A stretch of DNA of 34,193 bases from Nakamurella sp. (GCA_017882715.1 JADGOY010000021.1:1-34193), one strand, 5' to 3'. Positions 9,888-18,044 are shown, numbered from the stretch's first letter. Notes: generated by a model from the sequence alone, not told the origin. Numbers and translations are program-made.

Positions 9888-11009
9888 ATGAGCCCAGCGC
9901 ACATCCGGGTGGCCGTCGTCTTCGGCGGTCGCAGCGGTGAGCATCCCGTCTCCTGCATCTCGGCCGCCGGCGTGCTGGCCAATATGGACACCGAACTGTT
10001 CGACGTCACGGCCATCGGCATCACCCCCGAGGGCAGTTGGCTGCAGATCGACCCCGCCGCGATCCCCGTGCGCGCCGGGCGGCAGCTGCCGGCCGTCACC
10101 GCCGGAACGTCCGTCGTGATGCCCGCCGACCCGACCGCCGCCGCTCTGGTGCCCCTGGACGCGAGCGGGACCAGGGCGACCGCCCGGGCATCGGCAGACG
10201 CCGGACCCGCCGCGGAGATCGACGTCGACGTGGTCTTCCCGGTCCTGCACGGGCCGTACGGCGAGGACGGCACGATCCAGGGCCTGCTGGAGCTCGCCGG
10301 GGTGCCGTACGTCGGGGCCGGGGTGCTCGCGTCGGCGGCGGCGATGGACAAGGAGTTCACCAAGAAGCTGCTGGCCGCGGAAGGGTTGCCGGTTGGCAAC
10401 TACGCGGTGCTCCGGCCGGGACGCGGCACCCTGACCGTCGACGAGCGCGAGCGGCTCGGACTGCCGGTGTTCGTCAAACCCGCTCGCGCCGGGTCGTCGT
10501 TGGGCGTCAGCCGGGTCGATCGCTGGGCTGACCTGGACGTGGCGATCGACCACGCGCGCCGCACGGATCCGAAGGTGCTCGTCGAGGCCGCAGTGCTCGG
10601 CCGGGAGATCGAATGCGGCGTGCTGGAGTACCCCGACGGTCGGGTGGAGGCCTCGCCGACCGCCGAGATCCATCTCAACGGTGACCACGACTTCTACGAC
10701 TTCGACGCCAAGTACCTGGACGACGTCGCCACCTTCGACATCCCCGCCGATCTGCCGGCGCCCGTCACCGCCCGCATCCAGGAGCTCGCCCGCAGGGCAT
10801 TCGCCGCATTGGACGCGCAAGGGCTGGCCAGGGTCGACTTCTTCGTGCGGCCGGATGGCGACGTGGTGATCAACGAGGTCAACACGTTGCCCGGCTTCAC
10901 CCCGATTTCCATGTACCCGCGGATGTGGGCGCAGGGTGGTGTGCCCTACCCGGAGCTGATCACCACGCTCATCCGGACGGCGCTGGCCAGGGGCACCGGC
11001 CTGCGCTGA
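9888..11009 (+). CDS. ddl: D-alanine--D-alanine ligase
   Basis: Ddl joins two D-alanines with ATP for the peptidoglycan pentapeptide. The protein is 373 residues, typical of actinobacterial DdlA. Motifs include [17 protein letters not shown] near the N-terminus, [17 protein letters not shown], the ATP-grasp lysine segment [39 protein letters not shown], and [10 protein letters not shown]. The ATG is chosen from protein alignment in memory. No Shine-Dalgarno is evident; TATGGT ends 8 bases before the ATG and may be the -10 box of a leaderless or nearly leaderless transcript. The gene converges on the DUF3515 gene across a 101-bp palindromic repeat. Confidence 0.96.
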   Translation: MSPAHIRVAVVFGGRSGEHPVSCISAAGVLANMDTELFDVTAIGITPEGSWLQIDPAAIPVRAGRQLPAVTAGTSVVMPADPTAAALVPLDASGTRATARASADAGPAAEIDVDVVFPVLHGPYGEDGTIQGLLELAGVPYVGAGVLASAAAMDKEFTKKLLAAEGLPVGNYAVLRPGRGTLTVDERERLGLPVFVKPARAGSSLGVSRVDRWADLDVAIDHARRTDPKVLVEAAVLGREIECGVLEYPDGRVEASPTAEIHLNGDHDFYDFDAKYLDDVATFDIPADLPAPVTARIQELARRAFAALDAQGLARVDFFVRPDGDVVINEVNTLPGFTPISMYPRMWAQGGVPYPELITTLIRTALARGTGLR

Positions 11010-11036
11010 CGGATCCGCTTCCAGCTCGCTCCTTTG

Positions 11037-11137
11037 GGCGCGGATCAACTTCTTCGGCGCGTGCGAACTCGCCGGTTTTGTGATGGAAGTGAAGGGAGTC
11101 GACGACTTTGTACGCGCGGGCGATGTTGATCCGCGCC
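11037..11137 (+). repeat. Intergenic repeat element, copy 1 (about 100 bp, perfect 13-bp inverted ends)
   Basis: The ends GGCGCGGATCAAC (11037-11049) and GTTGATCCGCGCC (11125-11137) are perfect 13-base inverted repeats, and imperfect pairing continues inward through GGCGCGTGC (11056-11064) and GTACGCGCG (11110-11118). The element fills most of the gap between convergent ddl and the DUF3515 gene. The sequence from GTGATGG at 11080 to the right end is closely similar to the complement of 18045-18101, defining a repeat family. Its folded RNA could serve as a two-way terminator. No transposase is present, so if mobile it is non-autonomous. Confidence 0.8.
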
Positions 11138-11176
11138 ACAGATGGGCCCGCGTGATCCCGGCGGTTGTTGGGACAG

Positions 11177-11818
11177 CTACTCGCCGTCGGCGGGGATCGG
11201 CAACCCGTCGGCGCAGATCGCCCGCTCGGGCAGGGCCCGGGCCACCGTCCGCGACATCTCCTGCCACGGACCGGTGGTGGTGATGCCGTCCGGCACCGTC
11301 AGCGCGACGCGCACGGAGCGGTCGACTGCCAGGTAGGTCGTCGCCCCCTGACCCGTCAAAGGCAGCCAGGTGACGCCGTCGACCACCTGCACCGGTGCCG
11401 AACAGGTCAGCTCGGCGGGGGTGGGCACACCGCACCGCAAGACCACCGGTGGGTCACCCCACGCAGCCACCGCAGCGGCATCGGTGTCGGCCGTCCCGGA
11501 GCCCTGGGCGCCGGTGGAGCCACCGTCGGAAGACCCGCTGTCGGCGCCCGCGAGCTGACGTCGATCGAGGCCGCCCAGCACGGTGGGCAGGTCCGCCATC
11601 AGCTGGGCGCAGGCGGGCGTCGCCGCGCCCGGCGCCTCGACCGCGGCCAGCACCAGCGGGGCGGATGCGTCGGTCGCGGGCTCCGAACCGACCATCCGCG
11701 CCAGCACCACGATGACCACGATGGCGATCAGCGGCACTGCGATGGCCGCGACCAACCGCCAGGCAGCGATCCGGTCGCCGTGCCGGGTTGGCGGCGGGTG
11801 GGGAGCCGGTTCAGTCAC
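11177..11818 (-). CDS. DUF3515 membrane-anchored protein
   Basis: The protein is 213 residues. One N-terminal membrane segment (about residues 20-43, WRLVAAIAVPLIAIVVIVVLAR) is followed by an extracytoplasmic domain with two cysteine-containing segments (TPACAQLMADLP; VVLRCGVPTPAELTCSAP) and a C-terminal PERAICADGLP. This layout matches the actinobacterial DUF3515 family (Rv2980-like), which sits beside ddl and thiL in other genomes. Function is unknown; the four cysteines outside the membrane could form disulphides. A Ser/Gly-rich insert lies at about 95-110. Start is GTG at 11818 without a clear ribosome-binding site. The AsnC-domain gene lies 37 bases upstream on the same strand, probably one operon. 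Confidence 0.88.
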   Translation of the reverse strand: MTEPAPHPPPTRHGDRIAAWRLVAAIAVPLIAIVVIVVLARMVGSEPATDASAPLVLAAVEAPGAATPACAQLMADLPTVLGGLDRRQLAGADSGSSDGGSTGAQGSGTADTDAAAVAAWGDPPVVLRCGVPTPAELTCSAPVQVVDGVTWLPLTGQGATTYLAVDRSVRVALTVPDGITTTGPWQEMSRTVARALPERAICADGLPIPADGE

Positions 11819-11855
11819 AACGCAGGGAGTGCACGTCGGAACACTGCTGGATGGA

Positions 11856-12089
11856 TCAGAGGTGCACTACGGGGCAGGTCAGTGTGCGGGTGATACCGGA
11901 TACGCTCTGCACCCGGGCCACCACGAGCTTGCCCAATTCGTCCACGCTGTTCGCCTCCGCGCGCACGATCACGTCATACGGCCCGGTAACGTCCTCGGCG
12001 CTGGTCACCCCCGGCAACTCGGCGATCGCCCTGGCCACTGCGGCGGCCTGGCCGACCTCGGTTTGAATGAGGATGAACGCCTGCACCAC
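11856..12089 (-). CDS. Stand-alone AsnC/Lrp effector-binding (RAM) domain protein
   Basis: The protein is only 77 residues and consists of the alpha-beta RAM domain of Lrp/AsnC regulators (MVQAFILIQTEV, then GVTSAEDVTGPYDVIVRAEA, ending SVSGITRTLTCPVVHL) without a helix-turn-helix. Such SraA-type proteins form ring oligomers and bind small molecules such as amino acids, sometimes pairing with full-length Lrp proteins. The GTG at 12089 is preceded by AGGGG at 6 bases. An open frame continues upstream but has no family similarity. The gene diverges from thiL and precedes the DUF3515 gene. The ligand cannot be told from sequence. Confidence 0.9.
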   Translation of the reverse strand: MVQAFILIQTEVGQAAAVARAIAELPGVTSAEDVTGPYDVIVRAEANSVDELGKLVVARVQSVSGITRTLTCPVVHL

Positions 12090-12243
12090 GGTGTGCCCCT
12101 TTCGTCTGACTGCTGCTCGCGGGTGAGCGTATCCCGGCGGGTGGCACCGCCGATGATCCGCCCGGCGCGGTGGCCGTCCCGGGCTTCGTCCGGGCGACCC
12201 GCCGCGGGACCCTGGCGACGCGCCGGGCCGCGGCTCGGGCACG

Positions 12244-13422
12244 ATGACGGAGCCGCCCGAGCCGCCCGAGCCGGTCTCCGGCGAGGGGACCCACGACCGA
12301 CCCGAGACCGTCACCTGCAACGAAGATCTGTACCACCCACCAACGAACCCACCAACGAACCCACCAGCGAGGTGCACCATCAGCACGCCCCACCACCCCG
12401 CGGATCGACCTGCGGCCAAGCCGTCGAGCCAAGGGCCGCCCGACTCGGCGGCCACCATCGGTCACACAGGTGAGTTCGCCGTGATAGACGTGGTGACAGC
12501 CGGGACGACCCAACCCGCAACCACCGTGATCGGACCTGGGGACGACGCTGCCCTGGTGTCCACCCCTGACGGCCGGGTCTTGGCCAGCGTCGACGTGCTC
12601 GTCGACGGGGTGCATTTCCGCACCGATTGGGCGACCGGCGAACAGATCGGCAGACGGGCCGCCCTGGCCGCGATGGCCGACATCGCCGCGATGGGTGCCG
12701 CGCCGACCGCGCTGCTGATCGGGCTCACCGCGCCACCGAGCACGCCGACCGAGTTGGTCGCCGCCATCGGCCGCGGGCTGAACGAGGAGGCCGTGAAGGC
12801 CGGCGCCGGCGTGGTCGGCGGAGATCTGACCCGCTCCGAGGTGCTGACGGTGGCGGTGACCGTACTGGGCGACCTGCGTGGCGCGGAGCCGGTTCGCCGG
12901 TCGGGGGCAAGGGCCGGCGACGTCGTCGCGGTGATCGGCCGGCTCGGTTGGGCGGCGGCCGGTCTTGCGGTGCTGTCCCGCGGGTTCCGCTCGCCGGCCG
13001 CGGTGGTGGGTGCGTACCGCGTTCCGGACCCACCGCTGCAGGCCGGCATCGTGGCCGCGGAGAGTGGCGCGACGTCGATGATCGATGTGTCCGACGGCCT
13101 GCTCGCCGATCTCGGGCACATTGCGCGCGCCTCGGGCGTCACGATCGACGTGATCACCACGCGGCTGCCGGTGAACCCGCGGCTGGTCGAGGTGGCTTCC
13201 GCGCTCGGCCGCAACCACCTGGAGTGGGCGATGACCGGCGGTGACGACCACGCCCTGGCGGCCACTTTCCCGCACGGCGCGGTGCTGCCTCCGGGCTGGA
13301 CCAACATCGGTACGGTCGGCACCAGCTCAGGGATCAGGGACGGCACGGGGGTCGTCGCCGGGGCCGTCACTGTCGACGGTGCGCCCTGGGAGCAGAGCGG
13401 CGGGTGGGACCACTTCGGGTGA
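12244..13422 (+). CDS. thiL: Thiamine-monophosphate kinase
   Basis: ThiL phosphorylates thiamine monophosphate to thiamine pyrophosphate, the last step of cofactor synthesis. Conserved segments: GEFAVIDVV (about residue 77), the metal-binding GPGDDAALV, VDVLVDGVHFRTDW, GAGVVGGDLTRSE, SMIDVSDGLLADLGHIA and TGGDDHALAATFP. The protein is 392 residues, longer than usual because of a roughly 75-residue N-terminal extension rich in Pro, Glu and Thr with a PPTN repeat. No ATG or GTG occurs in frame between 12244 and the conserved domain, so either the extension is translated or a rarer start such as CTG is used. No ribosome-binding site is clear at 12244. It diverges from the AsnC-domain gene. Confidence 0.92.
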   Translation: MTEPPEPPEPVSGEGTHDRPETVTCNEDLYHPPTNPPTNPPARCTISTPHHPADRPAAKPSSQGPPDSAATIGHTGEFAVIDVVTAGTTQPATTVIGPGDDAALVSTPDGRVLASVDVLVDGVHFRTDWATGEQIGRRAALAAMADIAAMGAAPTALLIGLTAPPSTPTELVAAIGRGLNEEAVKAGAGVVGGDLTRSEVLTVAVTVLGDLRGAEPVRRSGARAGDVVAVIGRLGWAAAGLAVLSRGFRSPAAVVGAYRVPDPPLQAGIVAAESGATSMIDVSDGLLADLGHIARASGVTIDVITTRLPVNPRLVEVASALGRNHLEWAMTGGDDHALAATFPHGAVLPPGWTNIGTVGTSSGIRDGTGVVAGAVTVDGAPWEQSGGWDHFG

Positions 13423-13437
13423 CGACTTCGCGCCGGC

Positions 13438-13514
13438 TGGTGATCGGACGGTGATCGGGCAGTGACGGGATGGTGATCGGGTAATTGATCGGGCGTGATC
13501 TTGCGGTGATCGGG
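13438..13514. repeat. Seven TGATCGG-like boxes at about 11-bp spacing
   Basis: TGATCGG or close variants begin at 13441, 13452, 13463 (TGACGGG), 13474, 13486, 13496 (TGATCTT) and 13507, giving steps of 11, 11, 11, 12, 10 and 11 bases. Four copies extend to GGTGATCGG. The array lies in the 178-base gap between thiL and ung, 75 to 160 bases before the ung start. The one-turn spacing would put all boxes on one face of the helix. It may be a cooperative protein-binding site or a diverged tandem duplication. Confidence 0.7.
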
Positions 13515-13588
13515 CGGCGCGGAGTGGGCCGCGCCCGCGACTTGCCGACCGGGACGACCGGACGGCCGAGGTGACTCGCCGGCGCCGG

Positions 13589-13594
13589 TAACCT
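13589..13594 (+). promoter_or_regulatory. Putative -10 box (TAACCT) for leaderless ung
   Basis: TAACCT fits TANNNT and ends 6 bases before the ung ATG, the placement expected when transcription starts at the start codon. No Shine-Dalgarno sequence is present in between. No convincing -35 hexamer is visible. Confidence 0.5.
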
Positions 13595-13600
13595 CCCGTC

Positions 13601-14272
13601 ATGCCGCAGCCGTTGAACAAGATCATCGATCCGGGCTGGGCCGAGGCCTTGCAGCCGGTCGCGGGGGGACTCACCCAAATGGGCGACTTCCTGCGCGCCG
13701 AGGTGGCTGCCGGGCGCCAGTACCTGCCCGCCGGTCCGCACGTCCTTCGCGCCTTCCAGCGGCCGATGGACCAGGTCAGGGTGCTGGTGGTGGGGCAGGA
13801 TCCCTACCCCACGCCGGGCCACCCGATCGGGCTGTCCTTCGCTGTCGATCGTCATGTCCGGCCGCTGCCCAGGTCGCTGGGCAACATCTATCGGGAGTTG
13901 CGCGACGACGTCGGCATCGCCCCGCCGCCGCACGGCGATCTGACCGCGTGGACCGATCAGGGGGTACTGCTGCTCAATCGGGTACTCACCGTCGCGCCGG
14001 GCCGACCGGCTTCGCACCGCGGCAAGGGCTGGGAACCCATCACCGAAGCGGCCATCCGGGCGCTGGTGGCCCGCGGTGGGCCGTTGGTGGCCATCCTGTG
14101 GGGACGCGACGCCCAGACTCTCACGCCGATCCTGGACGGCGTGCCGATCATCGCCTCGGCACACCCGTCACCGATGTCGGCCGACCGCGGGTTCTTCGGC
14201 TCCAGACCCTTCTCCCGGATCAATACCTTGCTGGCCGAACAGGGCGCGCCGGCCGTCGACTGGGCCCTGTGA
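13601..14272 (+). CDS. ung: Uracil-DNA glycosylase, family 1
   Basis: Ung removes uracil from DNA to start base-excision repair. The protein is 223 residues, normal for the family. The water-activating aspartate is D67 in GQDPYP, and the catalytic histidine is H188 in AHPSPMS (family HPSPLS). [11 protein letters not shown] matches the GVLLLN substrate-binding strand. The ATG has a TAACCT box 6 bases upstream and no ribosome-binding site, suggesting a leaderless message. Its stop overlaps the GTG of the MFS gene (GTGA). The thiL-ung order is the same as in mycobacteria. Confidence 0.97.
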   Translation: MPQPLNKIIDPGWAEALQPVAGGLTQMGDFLRAEVAAGRQYLPAGPHVLRAFQRPMDQVRVLVVGQDPYPTPGHPIGLSFAVDRHVRPLPRSLGNIYRELRDDVGIAPPPHGDLTAWTDQGVLLLNRVLTVAPGRPASHRGKGWEPITEAAIRALVARGGPLVAILWGRDAQTLTPILDGVPIIASAHPSPMSADRGFFGSRPFSRINTLLAEQGAPAVDWAL

Positions 14273-15423
14273 GCCAACGCGATCTCCAGCACTCCCGCCG
14301 GCTCACCGTCGCGTTGTTCGCCGGCGGGATCGCCACCTTCGCCGAGCTGTATGCGGTGCAGGCCGTGCTGCCCGCGCTGGCGTCCGAGTGGCAGCTGTCC
14401 GAGTCCACGGCGTCGCTCGCGGTGTCCGTGGCCACCGGTGCCCTGGCCCTGTCGGTGCTGCCCTGGGCCGCGGTGGGGGACCGGATCGGCCGCGCCGGCG
14501 CCATGCGCGTCTCAGCCATCATCGCGGCAGTGGGCGGCGCCGCCCTGCCGTTGGCACCGTCGTTCGAGGTGCTGCTGGCGCTGCGGGCGGTGGCCGGGTG
14601 TGCTCTCGGCGCGCTCCCGGCCTTGGCCATCGCCCATCTGGTGGCGCGGGCGCCCGCCCGGCGGGTCGCCGGCATCGGCGGGCTGTACATTGCCGGCACC
14701 ACACTGGGCGGGCTGACCGGGCGGGTGGTCACCGGAGCGGTGGGTGGGCTGGCCGGTTGGCGGTGGGGTGTCGGAACGACGTCGGTGCTGGTCGCGGTCG
14801 CGGTCGTGGTGTTCGTCATCCTGCTGCCGGCCGATTCGCGGCCGACCATTCGGCCCGCGCCCGGGCGGATCCGGAAGACGATGGCCAACCGGGTGTTGTG
14901 GGTGTTCTACGCCCAAGCGTTCCTGCTGATGGGCGGGTTCGTCACGGTCTACAACATGCTGGCGTTCCGATTGCTGGACGCCCCGTACCGGCTGCCGGCC
15001 GCGGTCGTCAGCCTGCTGTTCCTGACCTATCTGGTGGGCACCGTCGGTTCGTCCGGAGTGGGCAGGCTGGTGGATCGCTGGGGCCGGCGGGCAGTGCTGG
15101 TCGCGGCCGGGTCGGGGATGGCGGTGGGGGTGGGCGTGACCCTGGCCACGCCGCTGTGGCTCGTGCTCTTGGGGCTGGTCATCGCGACGTTCTGTTTCTT
15201 CGTCGCGCATGCCATCGCGGCGGCCTGGGCCGGACAGGAGGTGCCCGCGGCGCGATCCCAGGCGTCCGCGCTCTACTCGCTGGCCTACTACGCCGGGTCG
15301 AGCCTGGTGGGCTTCGCCGGCGCACTGGTGTTCGACCGGGCCGGGTGGACGGGTGCGATGACCATGGTGATCATCGGCTGCCTGTCCGCCGCAGGGATCG
15401 CCGCGGTGGGCGCGCCGCGTTGA
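14269..15423 (+). CDS. MFS transporter, probable drug or metabolite efflux
   Basis: The protein is 384 residues with about 12 predicted membrane helices. It has the MFS loop 2-3 signature ([15 protein letters not shown]), a short basic central loop ([14 protein letters not shown]) between the two halves, and a second related motif [16 protein letters not shown]. The opening [25 protein letters not shown] resembles the YnfM/CynX-like efflux branch. The start is GTG at 14269, overlapping the ung stop by 4 bases. A longer frame in the same phase would lie within ung. The substrate is not predictable. It is co-transcribed with ung by position, which has no obvious functional meaning. Confidence 0.88.
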   Translation: MSQRDLQHSRRLTVALFAGGIATFAELYAVQAVLPALASEWQLSESTASLAVSVATGALALSVLPWAAVGDRIGRAGAMRVSAIIAAVGGAALPLAPSFEVLLALRAVAGCALGALPALAIAHLVARAPARRVAGIGGLYIAGTTLGGLTGRVVTGAVGGLAGWRWGVGTTSVLVAVAVVVFVILLPADSRPTIRPAPGRIRKTMANRVLWVFYAQAFLLMGGFVTVYNMLAFRLLDAPYRLPAAVVSLLFLTYLVGTVGSSGVGRLVDRWGRRAVLVAAGSGMAVGVGVTLATPLWLVLLGLVIATFCFFVAHAIAAAWAGQEVPAARSQASALYSLAYYAGSSLVGFAGALVFDRAGWTGAMTMVIIGCLSAAGIAAVGAPR

Positions 15424-15549
15424 TTGGCGGGAAGCTGAACGCGGGGGGGCAGGATTCATCCAGATCGCGGCATGTCCGGTAACGGCGCACCGCTTACTGT
15501 GACGCACCCGGACTCGTGGCAGCGGGATCGGCTCGGGAGAAGGTCAACC

Positions 15550-16398
15550 ATGACGCAGGACGACTTGCCGGCGGTGCGGATACCTCACAAGGAAATGGTG
15601 CGGCTCGGCATCTGGATCGCGGTGCGGGTGACCGTCTCCATCGTCCTGCTGCTCGCCGCCTACTACTTGGTTCCGACGCCCGATGCCGGCACCCACTCGG
15701 ACCTTCCCTGGTTGTTGGTCGCACTGACGATCTTCGGCATCATCGTGGCGGTCCAGGTCCCGGCGATCGCGAATTCCAAGTACCCGAACCTGCGTGCTGT
15801 CGAGGCGCTGTCCGTGACGCTTCCGCTCTTCTTGCTGATTTTCGCCCGGATCTACCTCTCCAATTCCCTCGGTAACCCGGCGTCGTTCTCCGAGTCGCTG
15901 GATCACACCAAGTCGTTGTATTTCACCATCACGGTTTTTGCCACGGTCGGCTTCGGCGACATCACCCCGGAGACCAACCCGATGCGGCTGTTGGTGAGCG
16001 CGCAGATGCTGCTCAACCTGGTGTTCATCGGTCTGGTGATCAGGCTGCTGACCGGCGCGGCTCGGCGGGGGGTGGCCAAACGCCGGGCTCCGGCGCAGGT
16101 GGACGCGAAGGCCGCAGACGGTGGCGGTACCGGTGAGAAGACAAACGGCACCCCTGACGGGGGTGATGCCGCAGCTCGCCACCAACACGACGGTGAGCAG
16201 GATCCGCTCGACAACACTCCGCTCGACAACACTCCGCTCGACAACACTCCGCTCGACAACACTCCGCTCGACAACACTCCGCTCGACAACACTCCGCTCG
16301 ACAACACTCCGCTCGGGAAGAATCCGTCTCAGCACAACCAGCCTGACGACGAGGACGGCTCGGCAGGCGATTCCCCCGGCCGATCGAGATCCGATTGA
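15550..16398 (+). CDS. Potassium-channel-like membrane protein with PLDNT-repeat tail
   Basis: The protein is 282 residues. Four hydrophobic helices are visible: about 17-40, 56-78, 85-108, and 143-170. Between helices 3 and 4 a pore loop carries the selectivity filter TVGFGD (132-137), the hallmark of K+-selective channels. The cytoplasmic tail (about 175-282) is hydrophilic, with seven perfect PLDNT repeats and an acidic end. No RCK/TrkA-N ligand domain follows. The ATG at 15550 has GGAGAAGG about 6 bases upstream; an in-frame start at 15472 lacks one. It stands alone between the MFS gene and the convergent CobT-like gene. The gating signal is unknown. Confidence 0.88.
   Translation: MTQDDLPAVRIPHKEMVRLGIWIAVRVTVSIVLLLAAYYLVPTPDAGTHSDLPWLLVALTIFGIIVAVQVPAIANSKYPNLRAVEALSVTLPLFLLIFARIYLSNSLGNPASFSESLDHTKSLYFTITVFATVGFGDITPETNPMRLLVSAQMLLNLVFIGLVIRLLTGAARRGVAKRRAPAQVDAKAADGGGTGEKTNGTPDGGDAAARHQHDGEQDPLDNTPLDNTPLDNTPLDNTPLDNTPLDNTPLDNTPLGKNPSQHNQPDDEDGSAGDSPGRSRSD
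16204..16308 (+). repeat. 15-bp minisatellite, seven copies, in the channel gene
   Basis: The unit CCGCTCGACAACACT is repeated seven times without a mismatch, then an eighth copy breaks off after CCGCTC. It is in frame and encodes PLDNT. Complete identity, including third codon positions, points to recent expansion by slippage. Copy changes would keep the frame because the unit is 15 bases. Confidence 0.97.
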
Positions 16399-16461
16399 CT
16401 GGGGCCGGTCAGCCCGTCGGGGCCGGATGCTGCTGCTCAGCGTGTTCAAGGCCGCGGGCGG

Positions 16462-16479
16462 ACGTTGAGCGGTCAACGT
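16462..16479. terminator. Hairpin between convergent channel and CobT-like genes
   Basis: ACGTTGA (16462-16468) and TCAACGT (16473-16479) form a perfect 7-bp stem with a GCGG loop. It lies 63 bases after the channel stop and 20 bases after the CobT-like stop on the other strand, so it could end both transcripts. There is no T tract. Confidence 0.5.
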
Positions 16480-16499
16480 ATCGGTGCGGCCCGGTCAGA

Positions 16500-17651
16500 T
16501 CAGAGCAGGTCGGGATCCCACGCGTCGATGGCGTGTTCGGAACGGGTGACCGGCCGGGGTAACCCGACGCCCGCGGCGTCCGGGGCGAGGACAGCGTCCA
16601 CGGCCTGGGCCGCCGCCCGGAGTGATGGCACCACCAGCAACGCGGCGACGCCGGATCCGGCAGTGATCGACCAGTCCGTGAGCGGTTCCCGCCCGAGCAT
16701 TTCCAGGAGGCGGCGGTGCCCGCGCTCCGGTGAGACCGAGCTGGCCAGCAGGTAGCTGTCCGCGCCGGGCGCGATGCGGTGCGCCAGCACCCCGCACACG
16801 GTGGACGGCAGATCGTGGATCAGCACCGGGGTCCGGCGGATGGCGGCCTGTGCGATGAAACCGGTGAGTGCGGCGAGGTCGGCGCCACCGCCGGTGCGTA
16901 GCAGGGTCAGCACGTCGGTGCCGGCCCGCCGGACCCGGAACAGGGCGTCCCGCACGGCTGCGGCTTTGGTGATCCAGGCGGCGTCATCGATGCCCGATCC
17001 GCGGGTGGTCGCGTCCACCGGTTCCATCCCGGTCAGCGCGGCGACCAGGACGGAGACGGGGGTGCTGACGCCAACTCCGCAGACCGCGCCGATGAGCAGG
17101 TCGGCGCCCTCATCGATCTCGGTATCGGCGACCCGGCGGCCGGTGTCGATCGCCGCCGAGAGTTGCTCGTCGTCCAAAGCATCTTCGAGGTCGATGCGAC
17201 GGCTCGGTCGGGGTGCTACAGGTGGTGCTTCGTCGGCAGAGTCCTCGCTGCCTCCGGTGACCCCGCCGGGCCCCGACCCGGCGTTCGCGAGCTGCGCGGC
17301 GGGATCGGGGCGGATACCCACATCCACCAGCCGGACACCGACCCCGGCGACCGCGGCCAGTGTCGCGGTCAGCCCGACACCGGCGATGAGATCCGCTGCC
17401 CTGCGCCCGGTGTCGGCGGGAATCGCGGCCGACACACCCAATTCCGCGATCCCATGATCGGCGGCCATCACCACCAGTCGCGGGCGATGCGGTGCCAGCG
17501 GCCCGGTCGCCGAGCCACGGGCCGCGGCGATCGAGTCAAGGACCGCTCCCCAGACACCCAGCGCACCGGCGGGCAGCTGGTCTCGCCGGGCGGCCGCGCT
17601 CGCCGCCACGGTCGGATCCGGCGGGGGGACAGCCGGAAGATCCAGTGTCAT
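16500..17651 (-). CDS. CobT-like protein (nicotinate-nucleotide:DMB phosphoribosyltransferase family) with altered active site
   Basis: The protein is 383 residues and is recognisably CobT throughout: VVMAADHGIAELGVSA, SGIDDAAWITKAAAVRDALFRVR, GGADLAALTGFIAQAAIRRTPVLI, and SVSPERGHRRLLEMLG. CobT activates dimethylbenzimidazole for the lower ligand of cobalamin. Two acidic active-site segments are changed. The family GD/EMGIGNTT reads GAVCGVGVSTP, and LGEGTGA, holding the catalytic glutamate, reads ITAGSGVA. A roughly 20-residue Gly/Ser/acidic insert lies near residue 125. No other cobalamin genes are in the window and no cobalamin riboswitch is apparent upstream. It may be a non-catalytic or repurposed paralogue. 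The ATG at 17651 is chosen because it gives a normal CobT N-terminus. Confidence 0.85.
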   Translation of the reverse strand: MTLDLPAVPPPDPTVAASAAARRDQLPAGALGVWGAVLDSIAAARGSATGPLAPHRPRLVVMAADHGIAELGVSAAIPADTGRRAADLIAGVGLTATLAAVAGVGVRLVDVGIRPDPAAQLANAGSGPGGVTGGSEDSADEAPPVAPRPSRRIDLEDALDDEQLSAAIDTGRRVADTEIDEGADLLIGAVCGVGVSTPVSVLVAALTGMEPVDATTRGSGIDDAAWITKAAAVRDALFRVRRAGTDVLTLLRTGGGADLAALTGFIAQAAIRRTPVLIHDLPSTVCGVLAHRIAPGADSYLLASSVSPERGHRRLLEMLGREPLTDWSITAGSGVAALLVVPSLRAAAQAVDAVLAPDAAGVGLPRPVTRSEHAIDAWDPDLL

Positions 17652-17830
17652 GGGCTCTCTTCGGAGTGTCTCGGAGCGGGATCCGCGGGTTCCGGCCATG
17701 AGGCCGCAACAGATATGACCGTAAACGGATGTGAAAAGTCGTGTCCCGGCAGCCACCCGCGCGCCCCGCGGATACCGTCGGATCAACGGACCAGCGGCGG
17801 CGTCCGGACGAGCGGGATCGAGGAGCAAGA

Positions 17831-18028
17831 ATGGTCTACCTGTGGCGCTATGCCGACGAGGCGGGAGTCGTGGCGGACGGTCCGATGGTGGAGTTCACCT
17901 CGCAGGAAGCGGCCGAGAACTGGTTGGGCGAGGCCTACCCCGAGCTGCTGGAGGACGGCATCGCCGCGGTCAGCCTGTTCAACGACCACCAGGCTGTCTA
18001 CGGCCCGATGTCCCTGTCGCCCGCCTGA
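17831..18028 (+). CDS. Conserved small actinobacterial protein, 65 residues
   Basis: The product begins MVYLWRYADEAGVVADGPMVEF and ends AVYGPMSLSPA. It is acidic, with no signal peptide or membrane segment. Short proteins with this WRY...GP...F...AE.W....EL...G...V.L......YGPM pattern recur in actinobacteria, from memory, but no function is established. The ATG has GAGGAG 5 bases upstream. The gene diverges from the CobT-like gene with a 179-base gap between the two starts and is followed directly by repeat element copy 2. Confidence 0.8.
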   Translation: MVYLWRYADEAGVVADGPMVEFTSQEAAENWLGEAYPELLEDGIAAVSLFNDHQAVYGPMSLSPA

Positions 18029-18044
18029 CCTGCCCCCTCCTTAA

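Noticed and set aside
11080-11283. Short plus-strand frame in repeat copy 1 giving a peptide similar to one in copy 2
   Set aside because: The shared peptide follows from DNA similarity of the two repeats. There is no ribosome-binding site, it runs into the DUF3515 gene, and substitutions are not concentrated at silent positions.
16204-16308. Possible CRISPR array
   Set aside because: The 15-bp units are directly abutting with no spacers, are in frame inside a channel gene, and no cas gene is near.
17652-17830. Cobalamin riboswitch upstream of the CobT-like gene
   Set aside because: I looked on the minus strand for the B12-box pattern and a long structured leader. Neither is evident in the 179 bases before the divergent gene.
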